Below are positions 9,089 through 17,185 of a DNA stretch of 64,000 bases, in pieces. The position numbers and the translations under genes were made by a program. The notes beneath the pieces are model-generated. The model did not search any database and was not told where the DNA came from. It saw nothing but the letters and a program-made list of their open reading frames with translations. This stretch comes from Geomonas silvestris. GTDB taxonomy: Bacteria; Desulfobacterota; Desulfuromonadia; Geobacterales; Geobacteraceae. The stretch spans positions 496,001 to 560,000 of the forward strand of contig NZ_BLXX01000001.1 in assembly GCF_014193515.1 (NCBI RefSeq), given 5' to 3'. Within the stretch, counting starts at the first letter, position 1; each line of letters opens with the position of its first letter.

Positions 9089-9901
9089 TCACAGGGCCAA
9101 AAGGTCCTTTTCCAGCATCTTGTCGATCAGAAGCTGCGCGGCCCCCTCGGGATCCCGGGCGCCGTCGCCCAGCATCTCCCCCTTGGCGCGCTCCGGGGAG
9201 AAGATCCGGCTCACCCAGGTCGGGGAGCCCTTGAGGCCGATCTGGTTCGCGTCGAGGTTCAAGACCTTGTTGTCCCAAAGCTCGACCTGGGCGTCCACCG
9301 CCTCCAGCCGCTGGGCCACGGTCGGGTAGCGCGGCCGGTTCAGCTCGCGGACCACGGTGAGCAGCGCCGGAAGCGGGGCCTCCACCTCCTCGTGCCGCCC
9401 TTCCAGTTTCCGGCGGACCTGGATGCTGCGCCGGGACGGATCCAGCGCCTCGACCCGGTCCACCAGGGTGAGCTGGGCGTACCCCAGGCGGGTGGCGATC
9501 CCCGGACCCACCTGCGCGGTATCGCCGTCGATGGTCTGCTTGCCGCAGATCACCACGCCGACCTCCTCTTCCTGGGCCAGCCGCTCGATGGCTGCGGAGA
9601 GCACCTTGCTGGTGGCAAGGGTGTCCGCACCGCCGAAGACCCGGTCCGACAACAGGATGGCGCGGTCCACACCCAAGGAGAGTGCCTTGCGCAGGGTGGC
9701 CTCGGCGTTTGGGGGGCCCATGGAGATGGCGGCGACCCGGAAGCCGAAACGGTCCTTGAACTTGAGCCCTTCCTCGATGGCGTGGGTATCATAGGGGTTC
9801 ACGATGAACGGGACCCCCTCGCGGATCAGGGTGTTGGTAACCGGGTCGATCTGGACCTGGGTGGTATCGGGAACCTGTTTGACACAAACGACAACCAGCA
9901 T
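9089..9901 (-). CDS. etfB: Electron transfer flavoprotein beta subunit
   Basis: A 270-aa EtfB: VCVKQVPDT at the start, NPYDTHAIEEGLKFKD, SMGPPNAEATLRKALSLG, SDRVFGGADTLATS and CGKQTIDGDTAQVGP. It binds AMP or a second flavin and forms the heterodimer with EtfA. The GGADTLATS and NPYD motifs resemble the bifurcating and anaerobic Etf groups more than the mitochondrial-type group, which is suggestive only. First gene of the minus-strand etf operon. About 180 bases separate its stop from etfA, unusual for such a tight pair, and no gene is seen in that gap. Confidence 0.93.
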   Translation of the reverse strand: MLVVVCVKQVPDTTQVQIDPVTNTLIREGVPFIVNPYDTHAIEEGLKFKDRFGFRVAAISMGPPNAEATLRKALSLGVDRAILLSDRVFGGADTLATSKVLSAAIERLAQEEEVGVVICGKQTIDGDTAQVGPGIATRLGYAQLTLVDRVEALDPSRRSIQVRRKLEGRHEEVEAPLPALLTVVRELNRPRYPTVAQRLEAVDAQVELWDNKVLNLDANQIGLKGSPTWVSRIFSPERAKGEMLGDGARDPEGAAQLLIDKMLEKDLLAL

Positions 9902-10175
9902 AGTAACCTCGAACGTTTTGGTGCCTCTGAAGCTACAGCAGCGCAGTTAAAATGAATTGATCTAAGTCAAATAATGGCGATCCAGGCAATGCTTGAATTT
10001 GTATCATCATTTAGACTGCGAGGCAACCGTGAAGCAATATCAACCAGTTCACTCTTGCTTTTTGGGGATCGATCTTTTACCATTTCGGTTCGTGCCCGCT
10101 CTCTAAGCGCCCAAGCGCCGCTTTTTGCCAGCCTTTATACCACCGATACAGTCCTTTCCTCCCGGGCGGAGATAG
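9902..10175. other. Divergent intergenic region between etfB and the TonB-like gene
   Basis: About 270 bases of lower GC between divergent genes. It must hold promoters for both. A TTGACT hexamer on the minus strand near 9966-9971 could be a -35 element for the etf operon but has no good -10 at standard spacing. No operator palindrome was recognised. Confidence 0.4.
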
Positions 10176-11081
10176 ATGTCCGACAGAAATATAGAAAAAT
10201 CCTTACTCTACCTCGTCCTGCTCTCCGTCCTGCTGCATGTGGCGGTCTTCTGGGCGGTGTCGAAGCTCCCCAAGGAGCCGCCGCACCCCGAAGAAGCGAC
10301 CATCGTGGACCTGAAGGACATCCCTGATCTCCCCCTGCCGCCTCCCCCCGCAGCGCAGCCCGCGCCCCCGAAAGCCGTACCGCCGGCCCGGCGGGAGCCG
10401 CGTCCCGCGGAGCGCCCCCGCATAGCCCCCGTCCCGAGCCTGCCCCGGACCGCCCAGCAGGCGCCCGCGCCGAGCGAGAGCAAAAAGGCCCTCCCCAGCA
10501 GGGGAATTCCGGCGCAGCCCAAGGCGGACCTCGGCATCCCGGCCCGCCCGACCGGCAGGGAGGAGGCGCCGCGCCGCGAGAGTGCGGGACGCGAACCCAG
10601 CCGCGGCGAAGGTCTCTTCAAGCCGCAGCGCGGCAGGTCCGAGGAGCTGGCCCGGCTGTACCCCTCGACCCGGGGGATACAGCGGATCGAGGAGAATTTC
10701 CGGAAGAAGTACGAGGACGCCGAGCAGGGCGACACCCGGCTCATGGACACCGACGATCCGAACATCGGCACCTTCACCCGCCGCTTCGCCATCGCGCTGC
10801 GCGACCGGCTCAACTCCATCGACCGCTACGAGAGAAAGGGGGTGGGGATGACCGTGCTCACCATCCGCATCGGCCGGGACGGCATGGTGGAGAGTACCCG
10901 GATACTCTACACCAGCGGAAACGCGAAGCTCGACGAGCTCGCCACCAAGGCCGCCAATTCGGCGAGCTACGTGGGGCCGCTCCCCAGGAAGTGGGACCAC
11001 GAGACCCTGAACCTGATCTGCTCGTTCGTGATCCGTGAAGGGGGCGGGATCTCGGCAAGCTGGGAACTCTCCAACCAGTAA
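10176..11081 (+). CDS. TonB family protein (TonB C-terminal domain)
   Basis: A 301-aa energy-transducer-type protein. A single N-terminal transmembrane helix (LLYLVLLSVLLHVAVFWAV, residues 10-28) is followed by a Pro/Ala/Arg-rich linker (residues 35-145) spanning the periplasm, and a C-terminal TonB-like domain (about 200-300) with GMTVLTIRIGRDGMVESTRILYTSG. That domain contacts TonB-box receptors in known family members. No ExbB/ExbD or receptor gene is adjacent, so its partner is unknown. Start ATG at 10176. Confidence 0.8.
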   Translation: MSDRNIEKSLLYLVLLSVLLHVAVFWAVSKLPKEPPHPEEATIVDLKDIPDLPLPPPPAAQPAPPKAVPPARREPRPAERPRIAPVPSLPRTAQQAPAPSESKKALPSRGIPAQPKADLGIPARPTGREEAPRRESAGREPSRGEGLFKPQRGRSEELARLYPSTRGIQRIEENFRKKYEDAEQGDTRLMDTDDPNIGTFTRRFAIALRDRLNSIDRYERKGVGMTVLTIRIGRDGMVESTRILYTSGNAKLDELATKAANSASYVGPLPRKWDHETLNLICSFVIREGGGISASWELSNQ

Positions 11082-11100
11082 GCGGCGCTCCGCCAAGAGA

Positions 11101-11133
11101 AAGGGGACCGGCCCCCTTGGTGCCCGTCCCCTT
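11101..11133 (+). terminator. Hairpin after the TonB-like gene
   Basis: Arms AAGGGGAC (11101-11108) and GTCCCCTT (11126-11133) with an inner GGCCCCC-containing loop, 20 bases after the TonB-family stop and between it and convergent galU. No strong T-run. Confidence 0.4.
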
Positions 11134-11203
11134 AATCGACCTCGCCCTGCCCCACGCCGGAAACTGCCGGGGACCGGCTCAAGCAACTGCCAGCCCCCTC
11201 CCC

Positions 11204-12070
11204 TCACCTGCAAAGCCTCAACCTCAAAAACTCCTCGAACGACCCGTTGAACTCGTCGCGCTTCAAGGCCATATCCACCGTAGCCTTCAAGAAGCCGAGT
11301 TTGTCCCCGCAGTCGTGGCGGATACCCTCGAACTGGCGGCCGAAGATCGACTCCTGCTTGCTGAGCCTCAAGAGCGCGTCGGTGAGCTGGATCTCCCCCC
11401 CCTTGCCCGGCGCCTGGTCCTCGAGGATCGGGAAGATCCCCGGGGTCAGGATGTAGCGGCCGATGATGGCCAGATCCGAGGGGGCGTCGATGATGGCGGG
11501 CTTTTCCACCAGGTCGAGTACCTCGTAGATCCGCTCGGAGAGCTGGTTCGCGCGCACGCAGCCGTAGGAGGAGATGCTCACCATGGGAACCTTCTCCAGG
11601 GCGAGCACCGGGGCGCGGTAGCTTTCGTAGACGTCGAGGAGCTGCGCGAGACAGGGGGTCGGGGCGTCGATGATGTCGTCGCCCAAAAGCACCGCGAACG
11701 GTTCGGACCCCACGAACTCCTTGGCGCACAGGATGGCGTGCCCGAGCCCCAGGGCCTGCTTCTGGCGCACGAAGAAGATCTTCGCCATCTCGGCGATCTC
11801 GCGCACCAGGCAGAGCTCGGCTGCCTTCCCCTTGCCCTCGAGCAGGGATTCCAATTCGAAGGCGTGGTCGAAGTGGTCCTCGATGGCCCGCTTGCCGCGT
11901 CCGGTTACGAAGAGGATCTGCTCGATGCCCGAGGCAACCGCTTCCTCGACGACGTACTGCACCAGCGGCTTGTCGATGAGCGGCAGCATCTCCTTGGGGG
12001 TCGACTTGGTGGCCGGCAGGAACCTGGTCCCCAGCCCAGCTACCGGAAAAACGGCCTTTTTCACCCGCAT
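11204..12070 (-). CDS. galU: UTP--glucose-1-phosphate uridylyltransferase
   Basis: A 288-aa nucleotidyltransferase making UDP-glucose from UTP and glucose-1-phosphate. It begins KKAVFPVAGLGTRFLPATKS, the nucleotide-binding loop, then PKEMLPLIDKPLVQYVVEEA; later LLGDDIID (metal-binding aspartates) and VEKP are visible. Normal family length. ATG at 12070 with GGAGGG just upstream. Monocistronic as far as can be seen. UDP-glucose feeds cell-envelope polysaccharide synthesis. Confidence 0.95.
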   Translation of the reverse strand: MRVKKAVFPVAGLGTRFLPATKSTPKEMLPLIDKPLVQYVVEEAVASGIEQILFVTGRGKRAIEDHFDHAFELESLLEGKGKAAELCLVREIAEMAKIFFVRQKQALGLGHAILCAKEFVGSEPFAVLLGDDIIDAPTPCLAQLLDVYESYRAPVLALEKVPMVSISSYGCVRANQLSERIYEVLDLVEKPAIIDAPSDLAIIGRYILTPGIFPILEDQAPGKGGEIQLTDALLRLSKQESIFGRQFEGIRHDCGDKLGFLKATVDMALKRDEFNGSFEEFLRLRLCR

Positions 12071-12149
12071 GGCGCCCTCCGTTATATTCTTTTAATGTAA
12101 TGAATAATAAGTACCAGGCGGGGTTTGTAAAGGGGGGTGCGCTGCGGGC

Positions 12150-12182
12150 AAAAAAAAACCCCCGAAGCCGGGGGTTCTTTTT
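12150..12182 (-). terminator. Bidirectional intrinsic terminator after the FmdB-type gene
   Basis: C-run/G-run stem (12157-12163 with 12170-12176) flanked by an A-run on the left and a T-run on the right, so it reads as a rho-independent terminator on both strands. It lies 25 bases past the stop of the zinc-ribbon gene and upstream of galU. Confidence 0.75.
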
Positions 12183-12200
12183 GGGTAGCGAGCTCGCGGT

Positions 12201-12449
12201 CTAGCTCGCCGAAGGGCAGCCGGCGCAGCTGCCGCCGGAGGGGCAGGAAGGGGCTGCCGCGGACTTGCTCCCGCCGCCGTAGCCGTCACTGTACCACCCC
12301 TGACCTTTCAGGGCGAACCCGGTCTGGGATATGAGTTTTTCGACCTCGCCGCCGCAGGAAGGGCAGGAGGAGGCCGGAGGATCGGAGAATTTCTGGCGCA
12401 TCTCGAACGTGTTGTTGCAGCTTTTGCACTGGTATTCGTAAAGTGGCAT
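12201..12449 (-). CDS. FmdB family zinc ribbon protein
   Basis: An 82-aa protein starting MPLYEYQCKSCNNTFE, with CKSC and CPSC knuckles typical of the FmdB regulatory/zinc-ribbon family, and a Gly/Ser/Cys-rich tail ending SGGSCAGCPSAS. Its role is not established; family members occur widely near formamidase genes or alone. ATG at 12449. Confidence 0.85.
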   Translation of the reverse strand: MPLYEYQCKSCNNTFEMRQKFSDPPASSCPSCGGEVEKLISQTGFALKGQGWYSDGYGGGSKSAAAPSCPSGGSCAGCPSAS

Positions 12450-12531
12450 GACGTGTACTACCTCCTGTCGCGTACTGCGGTGTAAAGAAAAACCTTGCTG
12501 CGCTTAATATAGAAATCCCCTACCCTGTTTG

Positions 12532-12993
12532 TCAAGGGGTCGGGAGCTCCAGGCTGCGGGTCATCGCGAAAAGAAGGCGGGAGCGGTAGATGATCCCCAC
12601 CACCTTCTTGCCGTCCACCACCGGAACCCTCTGGAAACGGTGGGTGAGGAACAGGGAGGCGACGTCGCTCACCCGGGCATCCTGGGTCACCGAGATCGGC
12701 TGGTGCTCCATGATGTCGGAGACCGGCAGATCCTTGATCTTCGCGCAGAGCGACTCGAAGTAGGGGGCGTCGGAGCCGCCGGTGGGGGCCCCGTCCATGA
12801 GGGCCGTGATGATGCTCAAGGGGGTGAGGATGCCGGCCAGGCCGCCGCGCTCGTTGAGGACGATGAGGCCCGGAGCGGCATTGAGGAAGCTTTCGTCCCC
12901 GAAGTTGCGCTTCATGGTGCGGACCGCCTCGGCGACGCTGGTCCTAACCGAGATGGTGGGGACATCGGTTACCATTATGTCTTTGGCTTTCAT
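12532..12993 (-). CDS. CBS domain-pair protein
   Basis: A 153-aa protein consisting of two CBS motifs: KAKDIMVTDVPTISVRTSVAEAVRTMKR and VSDIMEHQPISVTQDARVSDVASLFLTHRFQRVPVVDGKKVVGIIYRS. Such pairs bind adenine nucleotides and act as energy or ligand sensors, but no effector domain is attached. The ATG at 12993 overlaps the TGA of the DUF167 gene (ATGA). The open frame continues upstream in the same phase, but the upstream residues are Arg/Pro/Gly-rich out-of-frame translation of DUF167, so 12993 is the start. Last gene of the YggT-DivIVA-DUF167-CBS operon. Confidence 0.85.
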   Translation of the reverse strand: MKAKDIMVTDVPTISVRTSVAEAVRTMKRNFGDESFLNAAPGLIVLNERGGLAGILTPLSIITALMDGAPTGGSDAPYFESLCAKIKDLPVSDIMEHQPISVTQDARVSDVASLFLTHRFQRVPVVDGKKVVGIIYRSRLLFAMTRSLELPTP

Positions 12994-13304
12994 CAAAGGG
13001 TCGTCTCCTCTTCCCTGAAAAGTATGGCGAGCGCGTCCGGGCTGACTCCCGCGACCTGGACCACCTTGTGCCGGGACTTGCCTCCCGAGCGGATCGAAAC
13101 GCGGGACTTGGCGATCCCCAGCGTCTTTGCTATCAGTTCCACGCACTGCTTGTTGGCCGCGTCCTCGACCGGCGGCGAGGTGAGCCTGAGCCGTAATTCG
13201 CCGTCCTTCGGGCCGCAGATCTCGGCGCGCGAGGCCCTGGGCTGGACGTGGACGCCGAAGCATACCCCGTCCGGCGTCGCAGTGAGCCGCACGGCGTCAC
13301 TCAT
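12993..13304 (-). CDS. DUF167 (YggU) family protein
   Basis: A 103-aa protein with the family core VQPRASRAEICG, LRLRLTSPPVEDAANKQCVELIAKTLGIAKSRVSI. The family is broadly conserved and usually sits next to yggT, as here. Function unknown. Its start overlaps the end of the DivIVA gene by 8 bases and its stop overlaps the CBS gene start, so translation is coupled. Confidence 0.88.
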   Translation of the reverse strand: MSDAVRLTATPDGVCFGVHVQPRASRAEICGPKDGELRLRLTSPPVEDAANKQCVELIAKTLGIAKSRVSIRSGGKSRHKVVQVAGVSPDALAILFREEETTL

Positions 13305-13746
13305 CTTTTAAGGCGAGCAGCTTATAGTAGGTATCGAGCAGCGCCTTGAAACCGGACTCGAACTGCACCTTCTCGCGGCGCAACTCCTGGATCTGGTTGG
13401 TCAGTTCCACGAGCCTCCTCTCCGCCTCAGCGACGACCCGCTCCCCCTTCAGTTCCGCCTCCGAGATGAGCAGCTGCGCCTCCTTCTGGGCGTTGGCCTT
13501 CATCTCCTCGGTGACCCGTTGCGCGGCGAGCATGGTCTCGCGCAGCTGCACCTCGCGCGCCTCCATCTCGGCCACCTGGTTCGCGTGGCGGTTCAGGCGC
13601 TCCTTCAGGTCGTTGTTCTCGCGGATCAGCTCTTCCAGTTCGCCGGCCACCGCCTGCAGGTAGCCGTCGACCTCCTCGGCGTCCAGGCCGCCGAACATCT
13701 TCCCCTTGAACTGCTGTTGCTGGATGTCCACCGGGGTTATCTTCAT
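13297..13746 (-). CDS. DivIVA domain-containing protein
   Basis: A 149-aa protein: an N-terminal DivIVA motif (KITPVDIQQQQFKGKMFGGLDAEEVDGYLQAVA) followed by a long coiled coil (residues about 30-135, rich in Glu/Lys/Arg). DivIVA-type proteins bind curved membrane and organise division or pole-associated complexes. It overlaps the YggT gene by four bases (ATGA) upstream and DUF167 downstream. Confidence 0.88.
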   Translation of the reverse strand: MKITPVDIQQQQFKGKMFGGLDAEEVDGYLQAVAGELEELIRENNDLKERLNRHANQVAEMEAREVQLRETMLAAQRVTEEMKANAQKEAQLLISEAELKGERVVAEAERRLVELTNQIQELRREKVQFESGFKALLDTYYKLLALKDE

Positions 13747-14072
13747 AGTGCCTGTCCCTTAAGTTGGCTGCTGAACATCATCAGGTAGGTGTACGCGGTG
13801 TCGAACACCACGATCTGCACCAGGTAGATAAGGATGAAGACCACGACCGGAGAGAGGTCGATCATGCCGGTGTCCGGCATGTAACGGCGCACCCGGCGCA
13901 GCACGGGTTCTGTGGTCCGGTAGATGAAACTGACGATGGGATTGTAGGGATCGGCGTTGACCCAGGATATGATGACATTTGCCAGGAGGATGTACTTATA
14001 GATCGTCAAAATCCCGCTTGCCACTTCGACTATCTTTGCCAGGGCCAAGAGGACATTGGCTAGCAGAATCAT
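13743..14072 (-). CDS. YggT family membrane protein
   Basis: A 109-aa protein with two YggT-type hydrophobic regions: ILLANVLLALAKIVEVASG with ILLANVIISWVNADPYNPIV, and a C-terminal VVVFILIYLVQIVVF segment. The family is implicated in osmotic-shock or division-associated functions but is poorly defined. The open frame extends further upstream, but the ATG at 14072 follows GGGAGGG at good spacing and gives the family-typical N-terminus. First gene of a four-gene overlapping operon. Confidence 0.86.
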   Translation of the reverse strand: MILLANVLLALAKIVEVASGILTIYKYILLANVIISWVNADPYNPIVSFIYRTTEPVLRRVRRYMPDTGMIDLSPVVVFILIYLVQIVVFDTAYTYLMMFSSQLKGQAL

Positions 14073-14469
14073 TAACCCTCCCTTATCAATCACAGAATGG
14101 CATGCCAAGCTATACAGAAATTCGCATAGTTTGTCAAGCCGAGGTCCCTCGTGAAATAGAGCCTCGGTAACTTGCAGAGGGTACTACAGAACCGTTGCAG
14201 CTGACAACCTCTTCTTGGCTTTATAAGAGAATATTAGCAAGAAAATCCGCGTACTGAGGCCGCACCACCGGCAGAGCCGCTCATTTCCTGCGACGCGGGC
14301 CCGGCAGGAACTGTTTGTGAACGCTGCCGGATGGCACATCGATCTTTAGCGATGGGGAATTGCTGGACCGAGGGTCCGGGAGATAGCAGTTGACTTAGCA
14401 CCGGCGATGATTTAAAAGAGTCGGGCTGGATGCTTGAGCTTTTTGACAGGTAGCAGGTTACCTCGAAAT
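14073..14469. other. Intergenic region between the YggT operon and selC
   Basis: About 400 bases without a convincing ORF. The left part must hold the minus-strand YggT operon promoter, the right part the plus-strand selC promoter (14390-14418). No repeats or coding signature were recognised in the middle. Confidence 0.5.
14390..14418 (+). promoter_or_regulatory. Putative sigma-70 promoter of selC
   Basis: TTGACT at 14390-14395, a 17-base spacer and TAAAAG at 14413-14418, about 50 bases upstream of the tRNA 5-prime end. The -35 is good and the -10 weak. Confidence 0.4.
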
Positions 14470-14567
14470 GGAAACGCAACCGTCGCTGGTGGGCGGCCCG
14501 GTCTTCAAAACCGGTGTGGGGGGTGAGAAACTTCCCAGGTGGGTTCGATTCCCATGCGTTTCCGCCA
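14470..14567 (+). tRNA. selC: tRNA-Sec (anticodon TCA)
   Basis: A 98-base tRNA with an unusually long 8-bp acceptor stem (GGAAACGC at 14470-14477 with GCGTTTCC at 14556-14563), G discriminator and encoded CCA. The anticodon loop CTTCAAA places TCA at 14505-14507, a long variable arm follows, and the T-loop GGTTCGATTCC is present. The long acceptor and variable arms with TCA define the selenocysteine tRNA, so the organism can read UGA as selenocysteine. An intrinsic terminator follows at 14601-14630. Confidence 0.95.
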
Positions 14568-14600
14568 TCAACCTACCAACTTTTACTCGGCACGCCCCCG

Positions 14601-14630
14601 AGCCCGCTCACCAGCGGGCTTTTTGTTTTT
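14601..14630 (+). terminator. Intrinsic terminator after selC
   Basis: AGCCCGCT (14601-14608) pairs with AGCGGGCT (14613-14620) over a 4-base loop and is followed by TTTTGTTTTT. It ends selC transcription before the convergent phospholipase gene. Confidence 0.85.
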
Positions 14631-14638
14631 GGTATCCG

Positions 14639-16027
14639 CTACAGCCAGCGCAGGAACAGGTCGACGAACCACTCCTGAAACCTTGGGAACAGCGGTCTTT
14701 TTTCCCACTCCTCGAGCAGGATCGGCCGGGACTCGGCGAGATCCTTGGCGAACATCCGCTCCATCTGCGCGGCGAACTCCTTGCCGAGGATGACCGCGTT
14801 CACCTCGTCGTTGGCCAAAAGGCTCAGGTAGTCGAGGTTCGTCGAGCCGACCGTCGACCACACCCCGTCGATTACCGCTGTTTTCGCGTGCAAAAGGGAG
14901 CTGGCGTGCTCGTACACCTTGACGCCCCCCTTCAGGAGCTTCGCATAGTGGTGCCGTTGCGCGTACAGCGCGATCTTTGAATCGGTCACCCCCGGAAGCA
15001 CCAGCTTCACGTCGACCCCGCGCCGCGCGGCCTCGATGAGCGCCTCTTCGATCTGGTCGTCGGGGATGAAATAGGAGTTGGTCAGGTGGACGGAATGCTC
15101 GGCGTAGGAGATGGCGGCGACGTAGACCACGAAGGGTAGCCGGTTCGACTCGCCGGGGGTGCTCCCCACTACCCGGACCAGGGAGTTCCCCTGTTCCTTC
15201 AGCGTCGGGAAGAAATTACCCTTGGTAAGCGGCGGCCCCTTTTGCCTGCGCCAGGTGTCGAGGAAGAGCTTCTGCAGTTCGGCCACCGAAGGCCCCTCGA
15301 TCTGGATGTCGGTGTCCCGCCAGTGGATCGGTTTTTTGGAACGCTTCTGCCTCGTGCTGTGACCGCTCGAATAGACCTTGCTGATGTTAACACCGCCGAT
15401 TATGGCAAGCCTGCCGTCGACGATCAGGACCTTTCGATGGTCCCGGTGTGTCAGGCTCCAGATGTCGCGTTCGGTGTCCGGGACGATCGGGTTGAAACCG
15501 ACCACCTGCACCCCGTCGTCGCGCAGGCGCTTGAAGAAGGCTGCCGGGGTGCGCAGGCTCCCCACGCTGTCGTAGACGAGATGAACCGCGACCCCCTCGG
15601 CCTGCTTTTTGGACAACAGTGCGGCGAACCGGCGCCCCATCTCGTCGTCTTCGATGGTGAAGCTCTCCAGGTTGATGTGGTCTTTGGCGCCGTCCATGGC
15701 TTTGAACATGGCGGCGTAGGTCGCCTGCCCGTCGGCCAGCAGGGTGACCTTGTTGCCCTTGGTCATCCGGTTGTCGGAGACCGACTCGACGACCGCGTTG
15801 AAGCGCTCGACCAGGTCCGTCGGGGGGACCGAGCATTTCAGCCGTTCCAGGATCGCCTTGCGTTCGTGGGCCGGTAGCGGGCCATGGGAGGAGTCGATTC
15901 GGGGGGGGTGCGGGGCAGGCGCATCGTCCATGATGCGGGAGACTTTGGGCAGGGTGGCGCACCCGACGCCGAGGCCGAACACGGCGCAGAAGAGGAGCAC
16001 TCTCCAGAGGGTACGTTTGACTGTCAT
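14639..16027 (-). CDS. Phospholipase D / cardiolipin synthase-like lipoprotein
   Basis: A 462-aa protein with two HKD phosphotransferase motifs: HRKVLIVDG in the first half and HAKTAVIDG in the second, each followed by GGVNIS or GSTNLD. These form the active site of PLD-superfamily cardiolipin/phosphatidylglycerol transferases such as ClsC/YmdC. The N-terminus has a hydrophobic segment ending GLGVGC, a lipobox with Cys23 as lipidation site, so the enzyme probably faces the periplasm from a lipid anchor. Start ATG at 16027. No partner gene is adjacent. A hydrolytic phospholipase role is an alternative to cardiolipin synthesis. Confidence 0.85.
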   Translation of the reverse strand: MTVKRTLWRVLLFCAVFGLGVGCATLPKVSRIMDDAPAPHPPRIDSSHGPLPAHERKAILERLKCSVPPTDLVERFNAVVESVSDNRMTKGNKVTLLADGQATYAAMFKAMDGAKDHINLESFTIEDDEMGRRFAALLSKKQAEGVAVHLVYDSVGSLRTPAAFFKRLRDDGVQVVGFNPIVPDTERDIWSLTHRDHRKVLIVDGRLAIIGGVNISKVYSSGHSTRQKRSKKPIHWRDTDIQIEGPSVAELQKLFLDTWRRQKGPPLTKGNFFPTLKEQGNSLVRVVGSTPGESNRLPFVVYVAAISYAEHSVHLTNSYFIPDDQIEEALIEAARRGVDVKLVLPGVTDSKIALYAQRHHYAKLLKGGVKVYEHASSLLHAKTAVIDGVWSTVGSTNLDYLSLLANDEVNAVILGKEFAAQMERMFAKDLAESRPILLEEWEKRPLFPRFQEWFVDLFLRWL

Positions 16028-16370
16028 AGCAGTACGTTGAACTGTTTCAGCAACGCAGCGCGTTGTCAGATGCCGATTCGCGGGCTACTTTTGCCATCGT
16101 TTATATTTTTACATATCCCCGTACCGCTCGTTCGTCAAGTGGACCTGGGGCGCTGCCGGCGCCCCCACTACAAAAACACGAACTGCAGTGCTGCTCGGCA
16201 ACGATGAGCCCTGCAACGTGCAATCATGCGAGCCTGGCGCCGGACTTCTCCCCATGACGTGTTAAAGGTTCCGCTTCAGCTTTGGTTCGAATTTCCGATA
16301 TGGTCAACGGAGCAGGCGATCCCGGTTCAGGTGGTTACCAGGGACGAACCAAGTGCGAAAAGGATCCGAC
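16028..16370. other. Intergenic region between the PLD gene and the broken receiver gene
   Basis: About 340 bases between divergent genes. No ORF with coding character and no attC-like core was recognised. It must contain the PLD promoter on the minus strand. Confidence 0.4.
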
Positions 16371-16772
16371 ATGAAGAAATGTCTGATAGTTGACGATGAA
16401 ATCCTCTGCGGCGAACTGCTTGCGCATATGCTGAGCAATCATTTCGAGTGCAAAACGGCAACCAGCGGCAAAGAGGCATGGGAGATTATCGAATCGAGTT
16501 GGCACAAAGGCGAATTTTTCGAGTTCATCTGCTGCGACCTCGAAATGCCGGGGTTAAGCGGTCACGGATTGATCTGAAAAATCCGCTCGTTGGAAGATAG
16601 CGCATGCCGACCGGGAGTGGCGGCGGCCAAGATATTCGTGGTGACTGCCGGCACCTCAGTCTGGGAGTCTGGAAAGACGTTGCTTGACGAGGCTGCCGAC
16701 GGCTACATCATCAAGCCCTGCGAACCGGGGCACCTATTCGAGCAACTGCAGGAACATGGCCTCCTTGAGTAA
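16371..16772 (+). pseudogene. Single-domain response regulator interrupted by an in-frame TGA
   Basis: From ATG 16371 (AAAAGGA 6 bases upstream) the frame encodes a receiver domain, KKCLIVDDEILCGELLAHML, with the phospho-acceptor in ICCDLEMPGLSGHG. It stops at TGA 16575-16577 right after GHGLI, and the same frame continues with KIRSLEDSAC, KIFVVTAGTSV, ADGYIIKPCEPGHLFEQL, the second half of a receiver including the conserved Lys, to a stop at 16770-16772. The interrupted position normally carries Arg or Lys in helix 3, so a CGA-to-TGA transition is the simplest explanation. Because selC lies 1.8 kb away, UGA decoding as selenocysteine was considered: a hairpin follows at 16583-16620, but its apical loop begins AA and lacks the expected early G. 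Confidence 0.75.
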
Positions 16773-17185
16773 TGGAAAGACGTACACAACCTCCCTCCCA
16801 GGCTCTTTCGCCAACGCCTGCCTGAGCGGCGGAGCGTCTCAGCTTATATCGGCTTTCCGTCAGCTACTATCTGCCGCTCCGAGTCCGCTCCTGGTCTTGG
16901 TTGGCGCCGGTTTTCCTCTACTAGCTTTGGCTGATCTCACCCTCTGGCAATCTTCCGTAAGCTGAATCTAACCTCACGCGCTCTCACGTGCATCTGTGCA
17001 CTTAGCGAACTTGTTTTAGGCGAGCCTTTTGGCCAACAAATCTCGTCTGAACATTAATATGTTACGTATGTTACCTGCGTCCCCTCAACCCCGTCCCCTC
17101 AACCCCTCAAACTCAACGAACTCCACAACGTCGTCCCCTTTTCGCCGACGGCGGCCTCGTCCCGGACGGAGGGCTTAGCTGCCAG
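16773..17185. other. Non-coding end of the cassette array
   Basis: About 410 bases holding an attC-like site (16809-16906, listed separately) followed by some 280 bases with no coding ORF, low similarity to coding composition and a short C-rich direct repeat (CGTCCCCTCAACCC, near 17076-17100). Consistent with the 3-prime untranslated tail of a minus-strand gene cassette. Confidence 0.5.
16809..16906 (-). repeat. attC-like cassette recombination site (distal)
   Basis: Ends in CGCCAAC (16809-16815) and GTTGGCG (16900-16906), perfect inverted cores of the RYYYAAC/GTTRRRY type. Just inside, TGAGCGG on one side faces CCGCTCC on the other, the second paired box, with one unpaired extra base on one arm, as in the extrahelical bases of integron attC sites. 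The left 28 bases match the site at 19345-19438 with one difference. In array orientation (minus strand) it lies 3-prime of the VIT-family gene. Confidence 0.8.

Noticed and set aside
10203-11729. A 508-codon minus-strand frame across the TonB-like gene.
   Set aside because: It overlaps both the TonB-family gene and galU in a different frame and shows no family features.
16583-16620. A SECIS element allowing selenocysteine at TGA 16575.
   Set aside because: A hairpin is present at a suitable distance, but the apical loop starts AA without the G expected in the first two loop positions, and the residue position normally holds a basic amino acid. Kept only as an alternative.
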